From assembly GCA_963782985.1 (NCBI GenBank), contig CAWALU010000001.1, positions 1 through 64,000 on the forward strand: DNA of 64,000 nucleotides, written 5' to 3'. The position numbers and the translations under genes were made by a program. This DNA is from CAVSWT01 sp963782985 (lineage in GTDB: Bacteria > Bacteroidota > Ignavibacteria > Ignavibacteriales > Ignavibacteriaceae). Below, in pieces: positions 52,808 through 60,691 of the stretch. The notes beneath the pieces are model-generated. The model was not told the origin of the DNA. It searched no databases and was given only the letters and a program-made list of their open reading frames with translations. The first letter of the stretch is position 1. The number at the start of each line of letters is the position of its first letter.

Positions 52808-54784
52808 CTATTCTATTGCATCGGCTATAGGAAGATAAATTTTAAACTTACTGCCTTCGCCCAAATCGCTTTCAACCGTAATGCTCCCCCGATGTTGTTC
52901 AATAATTTTTTTTGCAACCGCTAATCCCAAGCCAACGCCGTTTTCTTTTCCTTGCGTCATAAACGGATCAAAAATTTCCTGCTTAATACTTTCAGGAACG
53001 CCCAAACCCTGATCGCTAATTTCCGTAATAAGATTTCCATCGTCATCTTTATTAATAGTAACAAAAATGTTTCCGCCTTCGCGCATTGAGTCGCAGGCGT
53101 TTTTAATAATTTGATAAACCGCTTGATAAAAAGCATTAGGATTAATATTTACCATTGCATCGGCGTTTATTTTTTTATAAAGATTCGAAGTACGCGAAGC
53201 CGCGTACTCGGCAATATTTTCCAAAATTTTATTAATTACGCCGCTGAACTGAAGCTGATATTCCTTCATTTGAAACTTATCTGAAGAGTAATGAATAAGC
53301 GCTTCTGAAAAATTATTTATAGATGCGGTTTGTTCTTTTAACAACTCAAAGAGGGGTCTTAATTTGTTAACTTTACCATTCTCATCAACCTTTTCGATAT
53401 ACTCATTAATATTTTGAATAGGCTGATGAATATCATTTGATAAAAAGGCGACAACTTTTGAAAGCGTCGCTTTACGGTCCTCATACAAAGTCGATTCAAA
53501 AGCAATAGCATTTTGAATTGCCTGGGCCGCGTGGATTGAAATTATTGAAAGTAAATTTTCTTCAGCTTCAGAAAATTTATTGAACTCAGAGCTAAGCAAC
53601 TGAATGATTGCAATAATTTTTCCTTCTTCGCTTGTAATGGGAAAATAGAGAATGCTGCTTACTTCAATATTTGTCAGGTTATCTTTTTCGTGAGAATATC
53701 TTTTATCTTCTTTAGCATTTTTAATATTAATTATTTGATAATTTTCGGCAGCGGCGCCGGCTAAGTTTTCATTAATTTTAAATTTAGCTTCCTTATTTTC
53801 AGTATCCGTTTTGTATTTAGTTTCAATTTCGTAGGCGTCTCTTTTAACTATAAACAACAGGCATTCGTCGGCGTCGGTTAAAATCTTTGCCGATTCAGCG
53901 ATAGAAAAAATCACATCATCGGGGTTATGCTTAGAATTTATTCGCTGAAGAGCTTGCAAAATTTCCGACAATTTTTTATTGTCAATATTTTCATTGCCAA
54001 GCGCCTCAGTAAATTTCCCATAATATTTATTGTAGAATCTATTCTCGCATTCTTCGTCTTTATTAATTAATTCTGATTTAGGCTGTTCGTTATTTTCTAA
54101 TTCAAAATTATTTAATCCTTCGTCGCTATAAGTTTTATCTGGATCGTTCAATTCTTCATTGAAGTTACGAAAAGAATTATCTTCAATATTATTCTGTTCA
54201 TTTAAAAATTTATTTTCGGCTTCGGCTTTTCCATCAATGTTTTCAATAGTTTCAGCGCTATTTAAATTATCAGAGATTTCTAAATGCTCCGCTTCATTTT
54301 TAAATTCATTATCAATTTCGGATGCATAAATTTTTTCCGCCATTTCTTTTGGTTTATCTTCATCCTTCAAATCTTCCGGCGTTTCCATTTTACTGTATTT
54401 GTAAAGATTTATTTTTAACTTTCTATTTTTGGAAGCAAGCTCAATTAATTTCTCATTAGTTATTGGGAACAAAATAGAATCTTTATTAGCAACAGCGGAA
54501 GATTTTCTGTCCGTTTTATCTATTAATTCTTTTGCGCCGAAAAATTCATTCTTGCCTTTCTGATCAATCTGCGGCAAACGTTTTGCGCCCGGTAATTTTA
54601 TTTTTACTTCGCCTTCAACAACAAGAAAAAGGTATTCGCTTTTTTCACCGCTCATAAAAATAATATCGCCTTCTTTATATTCTACAAAATCTTTAGGCGT
54701 AACTTTTAAATTTATTTGGCTTTCAGTTAAGCCGGTAAATAATTTATTGTTAAAAACTGACGGTAGGCTTTTGTTTTGACTCAT
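52808..54784 (-). CDS. cNMP-GAF-HATPase sensor protein with degenerate H-box
   Basis: A 658-residue soluble sensor. Residues about 15-130 form a cyclic-nucleotide-binding-like domain (EGDIIFMSGEKSEYLFLVVE), 135-265 an acidic, disordered, Asn/Glu-rich linker, 275-430 a GAF domain, then a dimerisation segment and a HATPase domain with QIIKNACDSMREGG (N box), ISDQGLGVPES (G1), and GVGLGLAVAKKI (G2). In the H-box the sequence is FLSNDIHQPIQNI: asparagine stands where the phosphoacceptor histidine normally is (SHELRTPL-type). It may therefore bind ATP without autophosphorylating, or use the nearby histidine. No response regulator is adjacent. Confidence 0.85.
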   Translation of the reverse strand: MSQNKSLPSVFNNKLFTGLTESQINLKVTPKDFVEYKEGDIIFMSGEKSEYLFLVVEGEVKIKLPGAKRLPQIDQKGKNEFFGAKELIDKTDRKSSAVANKDSILFPITNEKLIELASKNRKLKINLYKYSKMETPEDLKDEDKPKEMAEKIYASEIDNEFKNEAEHLEISDNLNSAETIENIDGKAEAENKFLNEQNNIEDNSFRNFNEELNDPDKTYSDEGLNNFELENNEQPKSELINKDEECENRFYNKYYGKFTEALGNENIDNKKLSEILQALQRINSKHNPDDVIFSIAESAKILTDADECLLFIVKRDAYEIETKYKTDTENKEAKFKINENLAGAAAENYQIINIKNAKEDKRYSHEKDNLTNIEVSSILYFPITSEEGKIIAIIQLLSSEFNKFSEAEENLLSIISIHAAQAIQNAIAFESTLYEDRKATLSKVVAFLSNDIHQPIQNINEYIEKVDENGKVNKLRPLFELLKEQTASINNFSEALIHYSSDKFQMKEYQLQFSGVINKILENIAEYAASRTSNLYKKINADAMVNINPNAFYQAVYQIIKNACDSMREGGNIFVTINKDDDGNLITEISDQGLGVPESIKQEIFDPFMTQGKENGVGLGLAVAKKIIEQHRGSITVESDLGEGSKFKIYLPIADAIE

Positions 54785-54831
54785 ATTTTTATTTTATATT
54801 ATGATATTCTTTAATTAACACTTTAATTATA

Positions 54832-55503
54832 ATGAAATCTTTAGAAATAGAAAACGGCATTTCGCATATTTACAACAATGATAAAAAGTTGGCTGGCATA
54901 ATTGACCAGGTTGGGAGATGTACTCTGCGCCCCAAGCGCGATCATTATTTATCTTTGCTTGGCAGCATTATAAGCCAGCAATTATCGGTTCGCGTGGCGG
55001 ATATTATTGAGGAGAGATTTATAAAATATTTTGACGGCAATCCTACTCCCGAGAAAATTATTGTAGCGGATACTGAAAATTTACGTGGATTGGGAATGTC
55101 TTATTCAAAAGTAAAATATGTAAAAGATCTTTCTGAAAAAATTGTTTCAAAGGAAATTCATTTTAAAAATTTAAACAAACTTACTGATGAACAAATAATT
55201 TCAGAATACACAAAAGTTAAAGGTATTGGCGTTTGGACGGTTCACATGTTTTTAATTTTTACTTTAGCGAGATTAAATATTTTGCCCGTAGGCGATTTAG
55301 GAATAAAAAGAGCCGCTATGATTATTTATAATCTTCGTAAATTACCCGATGAAAATAAAATGATTTTAATTTCTAAAAAAAATAATTGGGCGCCTTACAA
55401 TTCCATTGCAAGCTGGTATTTGTGGCGAAGCTTAGAGTTAAATAACTTAAAGCCAAAAAATTTAAAACCAAATAACAAAAAGCAAAATACAAATATCAAA
55501 TAA
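54832..55503 (+). CDS. DNA-3-methyladenine glycosylase II-like (AlkA/HhH-GPD)
   Basis: A 223-residue HhH-GPD base-excision repair glycosylase that removes alkylated purines. Blocks: YLSLLGSIISQQLSVRVADI, LRGLGMSYSKVKYVKDL, and the helix-hairpin-helix with catalytic aspartate, VKGIGVWTVHMFLIFTLARL then NILPVGDLGIKRAA. The family ending PYNSIASWYLWRSLE is present, followed by a lysine/asparagine-rich tail (NLKPKNLKPNNKK) that looks like low-complexity drift. No N-terminal AlkA or Ada domain is fused. Divergent from the sensor gene with a 47-base gap. Confidence 0.92.
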   Translation: MKSLEIENGISHIYNNDKKLAGIIDQVGRCTLRPKRDHYLSLLGSIISQQLSVRVADIIEERFIKYFDGNPTPEKIIVADTENLRGLGMSYSKVKYVKDLSEKIVSKEIHFKNLNKLTDEQIISEYTKVKGIGVWTVHMFLIFTLARLNILPVGDLGIKRAAMIIYNLRKLPDENKMILISKKNNWAPYNSIASWYLWRSLELNNLKPKNLKPNNKKQNTNIK

Positions 55504-55589
55504 ATTTCAAACAGCAAATTTCGCTTTTTGAAAGTTAGAATTTTAATATTGATAATTATTTGAGATTTGCTTTTTGTTGTTTGAAATTT
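55502..55589. other. Long hairpin between alkA-like and sigma factor genes
   Basis: AAATTTCAAACA (55502-55513) is complementary to TGTTTGAAATTT (55578-55589), and GCAAAT (55514-55519) to ATTTGC (55565-55570) after a 7-base bulge. The stem could end transcription from the glycosylase gene or act in the leader of the sigma factor gene. It lacks a clean T run directly after the stem. Confidence 0.6.
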
Positions 55590-55659
55590 CTTATATAAAA
55601 AGTTGTTTAGAATTTTTTGAATTTATAAATATGAATCTAAAAATAGAAAACTGCATCTG

Positions 55660-56217
55660 ATGACCGAAGAAGAAGTTCTTATTAATGACGCGAAAGCCGG
55701 CGATAGAAAAGCTTTGTCTGAGCTTGTTAGACGGTACGAAAAGACTGTTTACAATTTTGCTTTTAAAGTGTGCAGAGATCCTGACAGAGCTGAGAACTCA
55801 ATGCAGGAAACATTTTACAGCATGGTAAAATCGCTAAACCAATTTGACGGAAAATCCAAGCTGTCAACCTGGCTGTACAGAATAGTTACTAACCATTGCT
55901 TAATGCAATTACGGAAAAAAAAACATCCGTCAATTTCATTAGATGATGAAGAGGTTTTTGAAGATCAGTATTTATCTGATACAAGTTTTCTTCCCAATTT
56001 ATCGGTAGAAAATAATGAGCTAAAAAAAATATTAGATGAATCAATAAAAAAACTTTCACCCGAATATAGAATTGTTTTTATGCTGCGCGATGTTGAAGGT
56101 TTGTCAACAGAAGAGACCGGTAAAATAACAGAACTCTCTGTGCCGGCTGTTAAATCACGGCTCCACAGGGCGCGGGCATTTTTAAGAAATGAAATTACCA
56201 AGGCATTAAAATCATGA
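55660..56217 (+). CDS. ECF sigma-70 family RNA polymerase sigma factor
   Basis: A 185-residue extracytoplasmic-function sigma factor. Region 2: LVRRYEKTVYNFAFKVCRDP then DRAENSMQETFYSMVKSLNQ and FDGKSKLSTWLYRIVTNHCL; region 4: LSPEYRIVFMLRDVEGLSTE and SVPAVKSRLHRARAFLRNEI. No region 1 or 3, as expected. It overlaps a small zinc-finger gene by ATGA, the typical sigma/anti-sigma arrangement. The regulon cannot be read from here, but the downstream OsmC and thiol-related genes suggest an oxidative or redox signal. Confidence 0.94.
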   Translation: MTEEEVLINDAKAGDRKALSELVRRYEKTVYNFAFKVCRDPDRAENSMQETFYSMVKSLNQFDGKSKLSTWLYRIVTNHCLMQLRKKKHPSISLDDEEVFEDQYLSDTSFLPNLSVENNELKKILDESIKKLSPEYRIVFMLRDVEGLSTEETGKITELSVPAVKSRLHRARAFLRNEITKALKS

Positions 56218-56453
56218 ATGAAAAAAAAGTTAGCTGCAAAGAAGTGATGAATCATATTTGCGAAAGTTTAGGCGAAGACCTTAATTCAGAAAAATGCGCG
56301 GCTATAAAACATCATTTGGATGCTTGCCCCGGCTGTCAAAATTATTTCAAAACTGTTGAGTTTACTATTGACTGTTACCGTAATTACAATATCGACCTTC
56401 CGCAAGAAGCGCACGAAAGATTAATTGATTTTTTAGGGTTGGATGAAAAGTAA
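56214..56453 (+). CDS. Zinc-finger anti-sigma factor
   Basis: A 79-residue soluble protein with the anti-sigma zinc-binding layout: CKEVMNHICESLGEDL at the start, then HHLDACPGCQNYFKTVEF, which gives the H-x3-C-x2-C set. No membrane helix follows, so it is a cytosolic anti-sigma factor that could sense redox or zinc through the cysteines. Its ATG overlaps the sigma factor stop, giving coupled synthesis. The extra Cys residues near the N-terminus may complete the site. Confidence 0.88.
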   Translation: MNEKKVSCKEVMNHICESLGEDLNSEKCAAIKHHLDACPGCQNYFKTVEFTIDCYRNYNIDLPQEAHERLIDFLGLDEK

Positions 56454-56588
56454 AACTCAATTGCTTTTTATTTTGAATAAATTATAAATCGGGGAGTAGA
56501 TATTAGCCATCCAAAAAAAAATATTATTTCTTGAAACCTAAAAAAAAATTTGTCATCACATAAACACTAAAAAAAGGATTTTATTTAA

Positions 56589-57029
56589 ATGGAAAACACT
56601 CATTATTATTCAACAAAGGTTAAGTGGGAAGAAGGAAGAATTGGCGAGCTTTCAGAGTCGAATTTTCCAAATATTAAAGTTGCAACTCCGCCTGAATTTA
56701 CCGGGGGCGTAGCTGGAATTTGGTCGCCCGAGCATCTTTACGTTGCATCCGCAAATATTTGTTTGATGACTACATTTTTAGCAATCGCCGAAAACTCAAA
56801 ATTTAATTTTAGTTCGTTTGAATGCGAAGGGATCGGCAAGTTGGAAAAAGTTGACGGTAAATTTATAATTTCAGAAATTGAATTAAAACCAAAAGTTGTA
56901 ATCGAAGACGAGAAGGATAAGGAGAAGGCTTTAAGATTAATTGAAAAATCCGAAAAGGCTTGCCTGATTTCTAATTCGATGAAATCAAAAATTATTTTAA
57001 ATCCTAATATTCTTGTCTCGAATAATTAA
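56589..57029 (+). CDS. OsmC family protein
   Basis: A 146-residue OsmC/Ohr-fold protein. Start TKVKWEEGRIGELSESNFPN; the block GIWSPEHLYVASANICLMTT carries the first active cysteine (C-L-M-T); the second is in EKSEKACLISNSMKSKI. Such proteins reduce organic hydroperoxides with two cysteines. It stands 135 bases after the anti-sigma gene, with an AAAAAAGGATT site before the start, and may belong to the same stress regulon. Confidence 0.92.
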   Translation: MENTHYYSTKVKWEEGRIGELSESNFPNIKVATPPEFTGGVAGIWSPEHLYVASANICLMTTFLAIAENSKFNFSSFECEGIGKLEKVDGKFIISEIELKPKVVIEDEKDKEKALRLIEKSEKACLISNSMKSKIILNPNILVSNN

Positions 57030-57047
57030 AATTTAGAAAGGAAAATT

Positions 57048-57293
57048 ATGCCGTTATTTGAATATCGCTGCGAAAATTGCGAAAGTAAATTTGATGTTTT
57101 ACATAAGTCATCTATTAAGCAGGAAGAAGTAACCTGCCCAAAATGTAACTCTACAAAAAGCAAAAAATTGTTATCAACCTTCAGCGCTACAGTTGAGAGC
57201 TCATCAAGTTATTCATCCAATAGCTGCGCTAGTGGAAATTGTGATGTGCCTTCTTCCGGCGGTTGCGCATCTGGTTTTTGCGGTTTAAATTGA
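57048..57293 (+). CDS. FmdB family zinc ribbon protein
   Basis: An 81-residue small protein. MPLFEYRCENCESKFDVLHK and VTCPKCNSTKSKKLLSTFSA give the CxxC...CxxC zinc ribbon typical of the FmdB-type regulatory family. The tail is rich in serine, glycine and cysteine (CASGNCDVP, GGCASGFCGL), also common in the family. Role unknown. A good AGAAAGGAAAA site precedes ATG 57048, and the gene is 18 bases from osmC, so both are probably in one operon. Confidence 0.93.
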   Translation: MPLFEYRCENCESKFDVLHKSSIKQEEVTCPKCNSTKSKKLLSTFSATVESSSSYSSNSCASGNCDVPSSGGCASGFCGLN

Positions 57294-57325
57294 TTTAAAA
57301 TATTTTATTAAAAAAAGGATATGCT

Positions 57326-57709
57326 ATGCAAAGACTAAAAGTTTTCTATGGCTTGATATTTTTTATTATTATCGCCTTTTCTGCTTGCGCACAGAATTCT
57401 ACAAAATCAATTACAGTCGATCAGCTAAATGAAAAAATAAAAAGCGATACAAATCTTGTTGTACTCGATGTTAGAACTCCGCAGGAATTAGAGGGACCGC
57501 TTGGAAAGATTGACGGCGCGGTTAACATCCCAGTTCAGCAGCTTGAACAGAAAATTGATGAATTAAAAAAATATAAAAATAATGAGATCGCAGTTATCTG
57601 CAGAACTGGGAATCGTTCTTCAGTAGGAACTAAAATTCTTAAGCAAAATGGATTTGACGCCATAAATGTTGAAGGCGGGATGAGCGAGTACCGGAAAAAG
57701 GGATATTAG
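57326..57709 (+). CDS. Rhodanese-domain lipoprotein
   Basis: A 127-residue protein with a lipoprotein signal (GLIFFIIIAFSACAQN, lipid-modified cysteine in F-S-A-C) and one rhodanese domain. LVVLDVRTPQELEGPLGKID is the CH2A block and IAVICRTGNRSSVGTKIL holds the catalytic cysteine in CRTGNRS. It should carry sulfur or sense thiols on the outer side of the inner membrane or at the outer membrane. It follows FmdB by 33 bases in the same direction. Confidence 0.92.
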   Translation: MQRLKVFYGLIFFIIIAFSACAQNSTKSITVDQLNEKIKSDTNLVVLDVRTPQELEGPLGKIDGAVNIPVQQLEQKIDELKKYKNNEIAVICRTGNRSSVGTKILKQNGFDAINVEGGMSEYRKKGY

Positions 57710-57732
57710 AAATAAAATTTGAAAGCGGTTAG

Positions 57733-58518
57733 TTAGCTTCTAAGTTTTTCCAATATTCGTTTTGTTTTTTCTTTTGTGTACTTATCTCTGAAATCATTGT
57801 TGGGAATGGTTAAAATTTTGGTGAGCAAACTAATTGCTTCGTCTTCTCTATCCATTTTAAGGTATGTGTTTGCAAGTTCAAAATTTGCAATAATAATTTC
57901 AGGATCAAACGCTAAAACTTTTTTAAGCATTCTTTCAGAATCTTCATACGAGCCGTCGGGAACATTTCCCAAAAAAGTATTTGCAAATAAGTCTTTCTAA
58001 TCCAGCTTAGACCTGGCAATCTCCCGATAATAAATTCCCAAAATTAAATATGGTAAAAAATCATTGGAGTTAAGTTGAATAGCTTTTTTAGCATTCTGCT
58101 CAACGCTGTTGGCGAGTTTTATTTTTTCTTTACTGCCTACGAGCTTTGCGAGTCCGCCGTAAGCCATTGCCCGGTAGGTGTAAGTTAAAGCGCTGTCGGG
58201 ATATTTATTATGAAAAATTTCTGCGTACTTTACAGCGACGTGCGCATATTTTTCTGATACCTCTTTCTTCCATTGCAATTTGTATTCGCCGCTAACATCA
58301 TTAAAAATTCTTGTTAATTTTGAAAGAGCTTCATAATTGGTTGAGTCCAATTGATATGCTTGTTTATATTTTTCTAAAGCTTTTAAGTTTTCAAAATTTT
58401 TATAGAATTGATCTCCTTCATTAATAATTGAATTAACGTCAGCAGCACAAATTGAAATTGAGGCTGAGAAAATTATTATCAAAAATATGGCGGATAAATA
58501 ATATTTTTTAGTAAACAT
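57733..58518 (-). pseudogene. Secreted TPR protein with in-frame stop
   Basis: A signal peptide (MFTKKYYLSAIFLIIIFSAS) is followed by tetratricopeptide-like helices (YKNFENLKALEKYKQAYQLD, ALTYTYRAMAYGGLAKL). The frame ends at TAG 57997-57999 after IYYREIARSKLD, but the same frame continues KDLFANTFLGNVPDGSYEDS to RILEKLRS at 57733 and looks like the normal continuation. No frameshift is needed; one base change, for example a tryptophan codon to TAG, explains it. Joined length is 261 residues. Periplasmic; function unknown. Confidence 0.75.
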
Positions 58519-58617
58519 AGCTTCTTTAAAAAATTATAACTCATAAATAAAATCTTTTGCTTAAAAGAAAAAGCTAAATATTGAGTTGCAGTTTCAAAGT
58601 AAAAATAATTTCAGAAC

Positions 58618-60291
58618 CTACTCATCCGTTACGCAGCCTTCAGAAGCGGAGGAAACATTTTTGACATACTTATATAGGCTTCCGCTTTTAATTTTGAAAT
58701 CGGGCTGTTTCCAATTTGCGCGGCGAGAACTTAATTCATCTTTTGAAACATCTACATTCATTATATTTTTTTCTGCGTCGATGGTAATTTTATCGCCGTT
58801 TTTAACTAAAGCTAAAGCGCCTCCCATTTGCGCTTCGGGTGTAATATGCCCCACCACGAATCCGTGAGTTCCTCCGGAAAATCTTCCATCAGTAATTAGC
58901 GCAACAGTTTTACCCAAACCTTTCCCCATAATTGCGGAAGTTATTGAAAGCATTTCACGCATTCCCGGTCCGCCTTTGGGACCTTCATATCTAATAACAA
59001 CAACATCGCCGTCAACTACATTTCCATTTTCAATTCCTTCCAAAGATTCTTCTTCGGAATCATAAACCTTTGCGGGACCGATAAACACCAAACCTTCCTT
59101 ACCTGTAATCTTTGCGACCGATCCTTCTTCCGCAAGATTGCCGTATAAAATTCTTAAATGCCCGGTCTTTTTAATCGGATTATTTATTGGGAAAATAACT
59201 TTTTGTCCATCAGTTAAATCATTTTCCTTTTCAATATTTTCACCCAAAGATTTTCCTGTAACAGTTAAACAATTGCCGTTTAAAAATCCTTCTTTCAATA
59301 AAAGTTTTTGAACAGCGGGAACGCCGCCAACTTGGTGCAAATCTTCCATCACAAATTTTCCGCTTGGTTTTAAATCTGCAAGGTAGGGAGTTTTGTCTGA
59401 TATTTTTTGAAAGTCATCAATTGTTAAATTAACATTTGCAGCCTTTGCCATAGCAATTAAATGAAGGACTGCGTTTGTCGATCCGCCCAAAGCGATGACA
59501 ATTGAAATTGCATTATCAAAAGCTTCCCGCGTAAGAATATCCGAAGGCTTAATATCTTTTTCCAATAAATGACGAATTGCTTTTCCCGCATTTTTAGATT
59601 CTTCCAATTTTTGATTATCATTTGCCGGCGTTGAAGAACTGAAAGGTAAACTCATTCCAAGCGTTTCAATTGCAGTTGCCATTGTGTTTGCAGTGTACAT
59701 TCCGCCGCAAGCGCCAGCCCCGGGACAAGCGTGATGCAAAACCTGTTGCATTTCAGTTTCGTCAATTTCTTTAGAAAGATATTGCCCGTAAGCTTCAAAC
59801 GCCGAAACAATATCTAATTTTTTGTTGTCGCAAAATCCGGCTTTAATTGTGCCGCCGTAAACCATAATGCTGGGGCGATTAACGCGAGACATCGCCATAA
59901 TTGAACCGGGCATATTTTTATCGCAGCCGGGCAAAGCAATGAGACCATCGTACCATTGCGCGCGCATAACGGTTTCAATTGAATCGGCAATAATATCTCT
60001 TGAAGGGAGGGAATATTTCATCCCTTCCGTTCCCATTGAGATCCCATCGCTAACGCCAATTGTGTGAAAAATAAATCCAATCAAATCAACTTCTCTAACG
60101 CCTTCTTTAACAACTTTTGCAAGTCCGTTTAAATGCATATTACAGGTGTTGCCTTCCCAACCCATGCTAACAATTCCCACCTGCGCTTTGTGCATATCAT
60201 CAATGGATAAACCTAATCCGTACAACATTGCTTGCGAGCCGACTTGCGCGGAATGTTCCGTTAAACGGCTGCTATATTTATTTAATTTCAT
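58618..60291 (-). CDS. ilvD: Dihydroxy-acid dehydratase
   Basis: A 557-residue Fe-S dehydratase of branched-chain amino acid and pantothenate synthesis (dihydroxy-isovalerate to ketoisovalerate). Blocks: GIVSMGWEGNTCNMHLNGLA, VSDGISMGTEGMKYSLPSRD, IALPGCDKNMPGSIMAMSRV, HHACPGAGACGGMYTANTMA, and KTVALITDGRFSGGTHGFVV with GHITPEAQMGG. The cluster cysteines and the C-terminal active-site serine region are present. No other ilv gene is next to it, so it is a stand-alone copy. Confidence 0.97.
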   Translation of the reverse strand: MKLNKYSSRLTEHSAQVGSQAMLYGLGLSIDDMHKAQVGIVSMGWEGNTCNMHLNGLAKVVKEGVREVDLIGFIFHTIGVSDGISMGTEGMKYSLPSRDIIADSIETVMRAQWYDGLIALPGCDKNMPGSIMAMSRVNRPSIMVYGGTIKAGFCDNKKLDIVSAFEAYGQYLSKEIDETEMQQVLHHACPGAGACGGMYTANTMATAIETLGMSLPFSSSTPANDNQKLEESKNAGKAIRHLLEKDIKPSDILTREAFDNAISIVIALGGSTNAVLHLIAMAKAANVNLTIDDFQKISDKTPYLADLKPSGKFVMEDLHQVGGVPAVQKLLLKEGFLNGNCLTVTGKSLGENIEKENDLTDGQKVIFPINNPIKKTGHLRILYGNLAEEGSVAKITGKEGLVFIGPAKVYDSEEESLEGIENGNVVDGDVVVIRYEGPKGGPGMREMLSITSAIMGKGLGKTVALITDGRFSGGTHGFVVGHITPEAQMGGALALVKNGDKITIDAEKNIMNVDVSKDELSSRRANWKQPDFKIKSGSLYKYVKNVSSASEGCVTDE

Positions 60292-60438
60292 CTTAGCTCC
60301 TGAGTAAGTTTTATTGATGTGAAATAAATTTTTCGGATGATCTTCATAAAATTACAATTTGTTAAAAATTTATTAGAAATGGTGTATCCTAAGCGTTAAA
60401 TATTTTTTAATACGGAGGCGCAGAGTCACAGTGAAAAA

Positions 60439-60663
60439 CTATAAAGTACTCTCTTCCTCATTTTGGGCTTTGACTTTCAACTTTTTACTTTTTCTGAAAT
60501 CCCTAAAACTAAGTCCCACGCCAAGCAGTCCAATTAATACGGCAATAATATTAAAGGTTTGATTTTGCGGCTCATTAAAAAATTTTACCGCATAATAAAT
60601 TGTAACCACGGCAAAAACGAGCAGAAAAAAAATAGTAAAAATTTTATTTTGTAAAAGATTCAT
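60439..60663 (-). CDS. Small two-helix membrane protein
   Basis: A 74-residue protein with two hydrophobic helices (IFTIFFLLVFAVVTIYYAVK and FNIIAVLIGLLGVGLSF) and a basic tail (RDFRKSKKLKVKAQ). I do not recognise a family. It is 28 bases downstream of the large BNR-repeat gene in the same direction and probably co-transcribed. It may be a small subunit or simply an uncharacterised membrane protein. Confidence 0.65.
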   Translation of the reverse strand: MNLLQNKIFTIFFLLVFAVVTIYYAVKFFNEPQNQTFNIIAVLIGLLGVGLSFRDFRKSKKLKVKAQNEEESTL

Positions 60664-60691
60664 AAAATCCTCAACTAATTCTTAATTAAAA

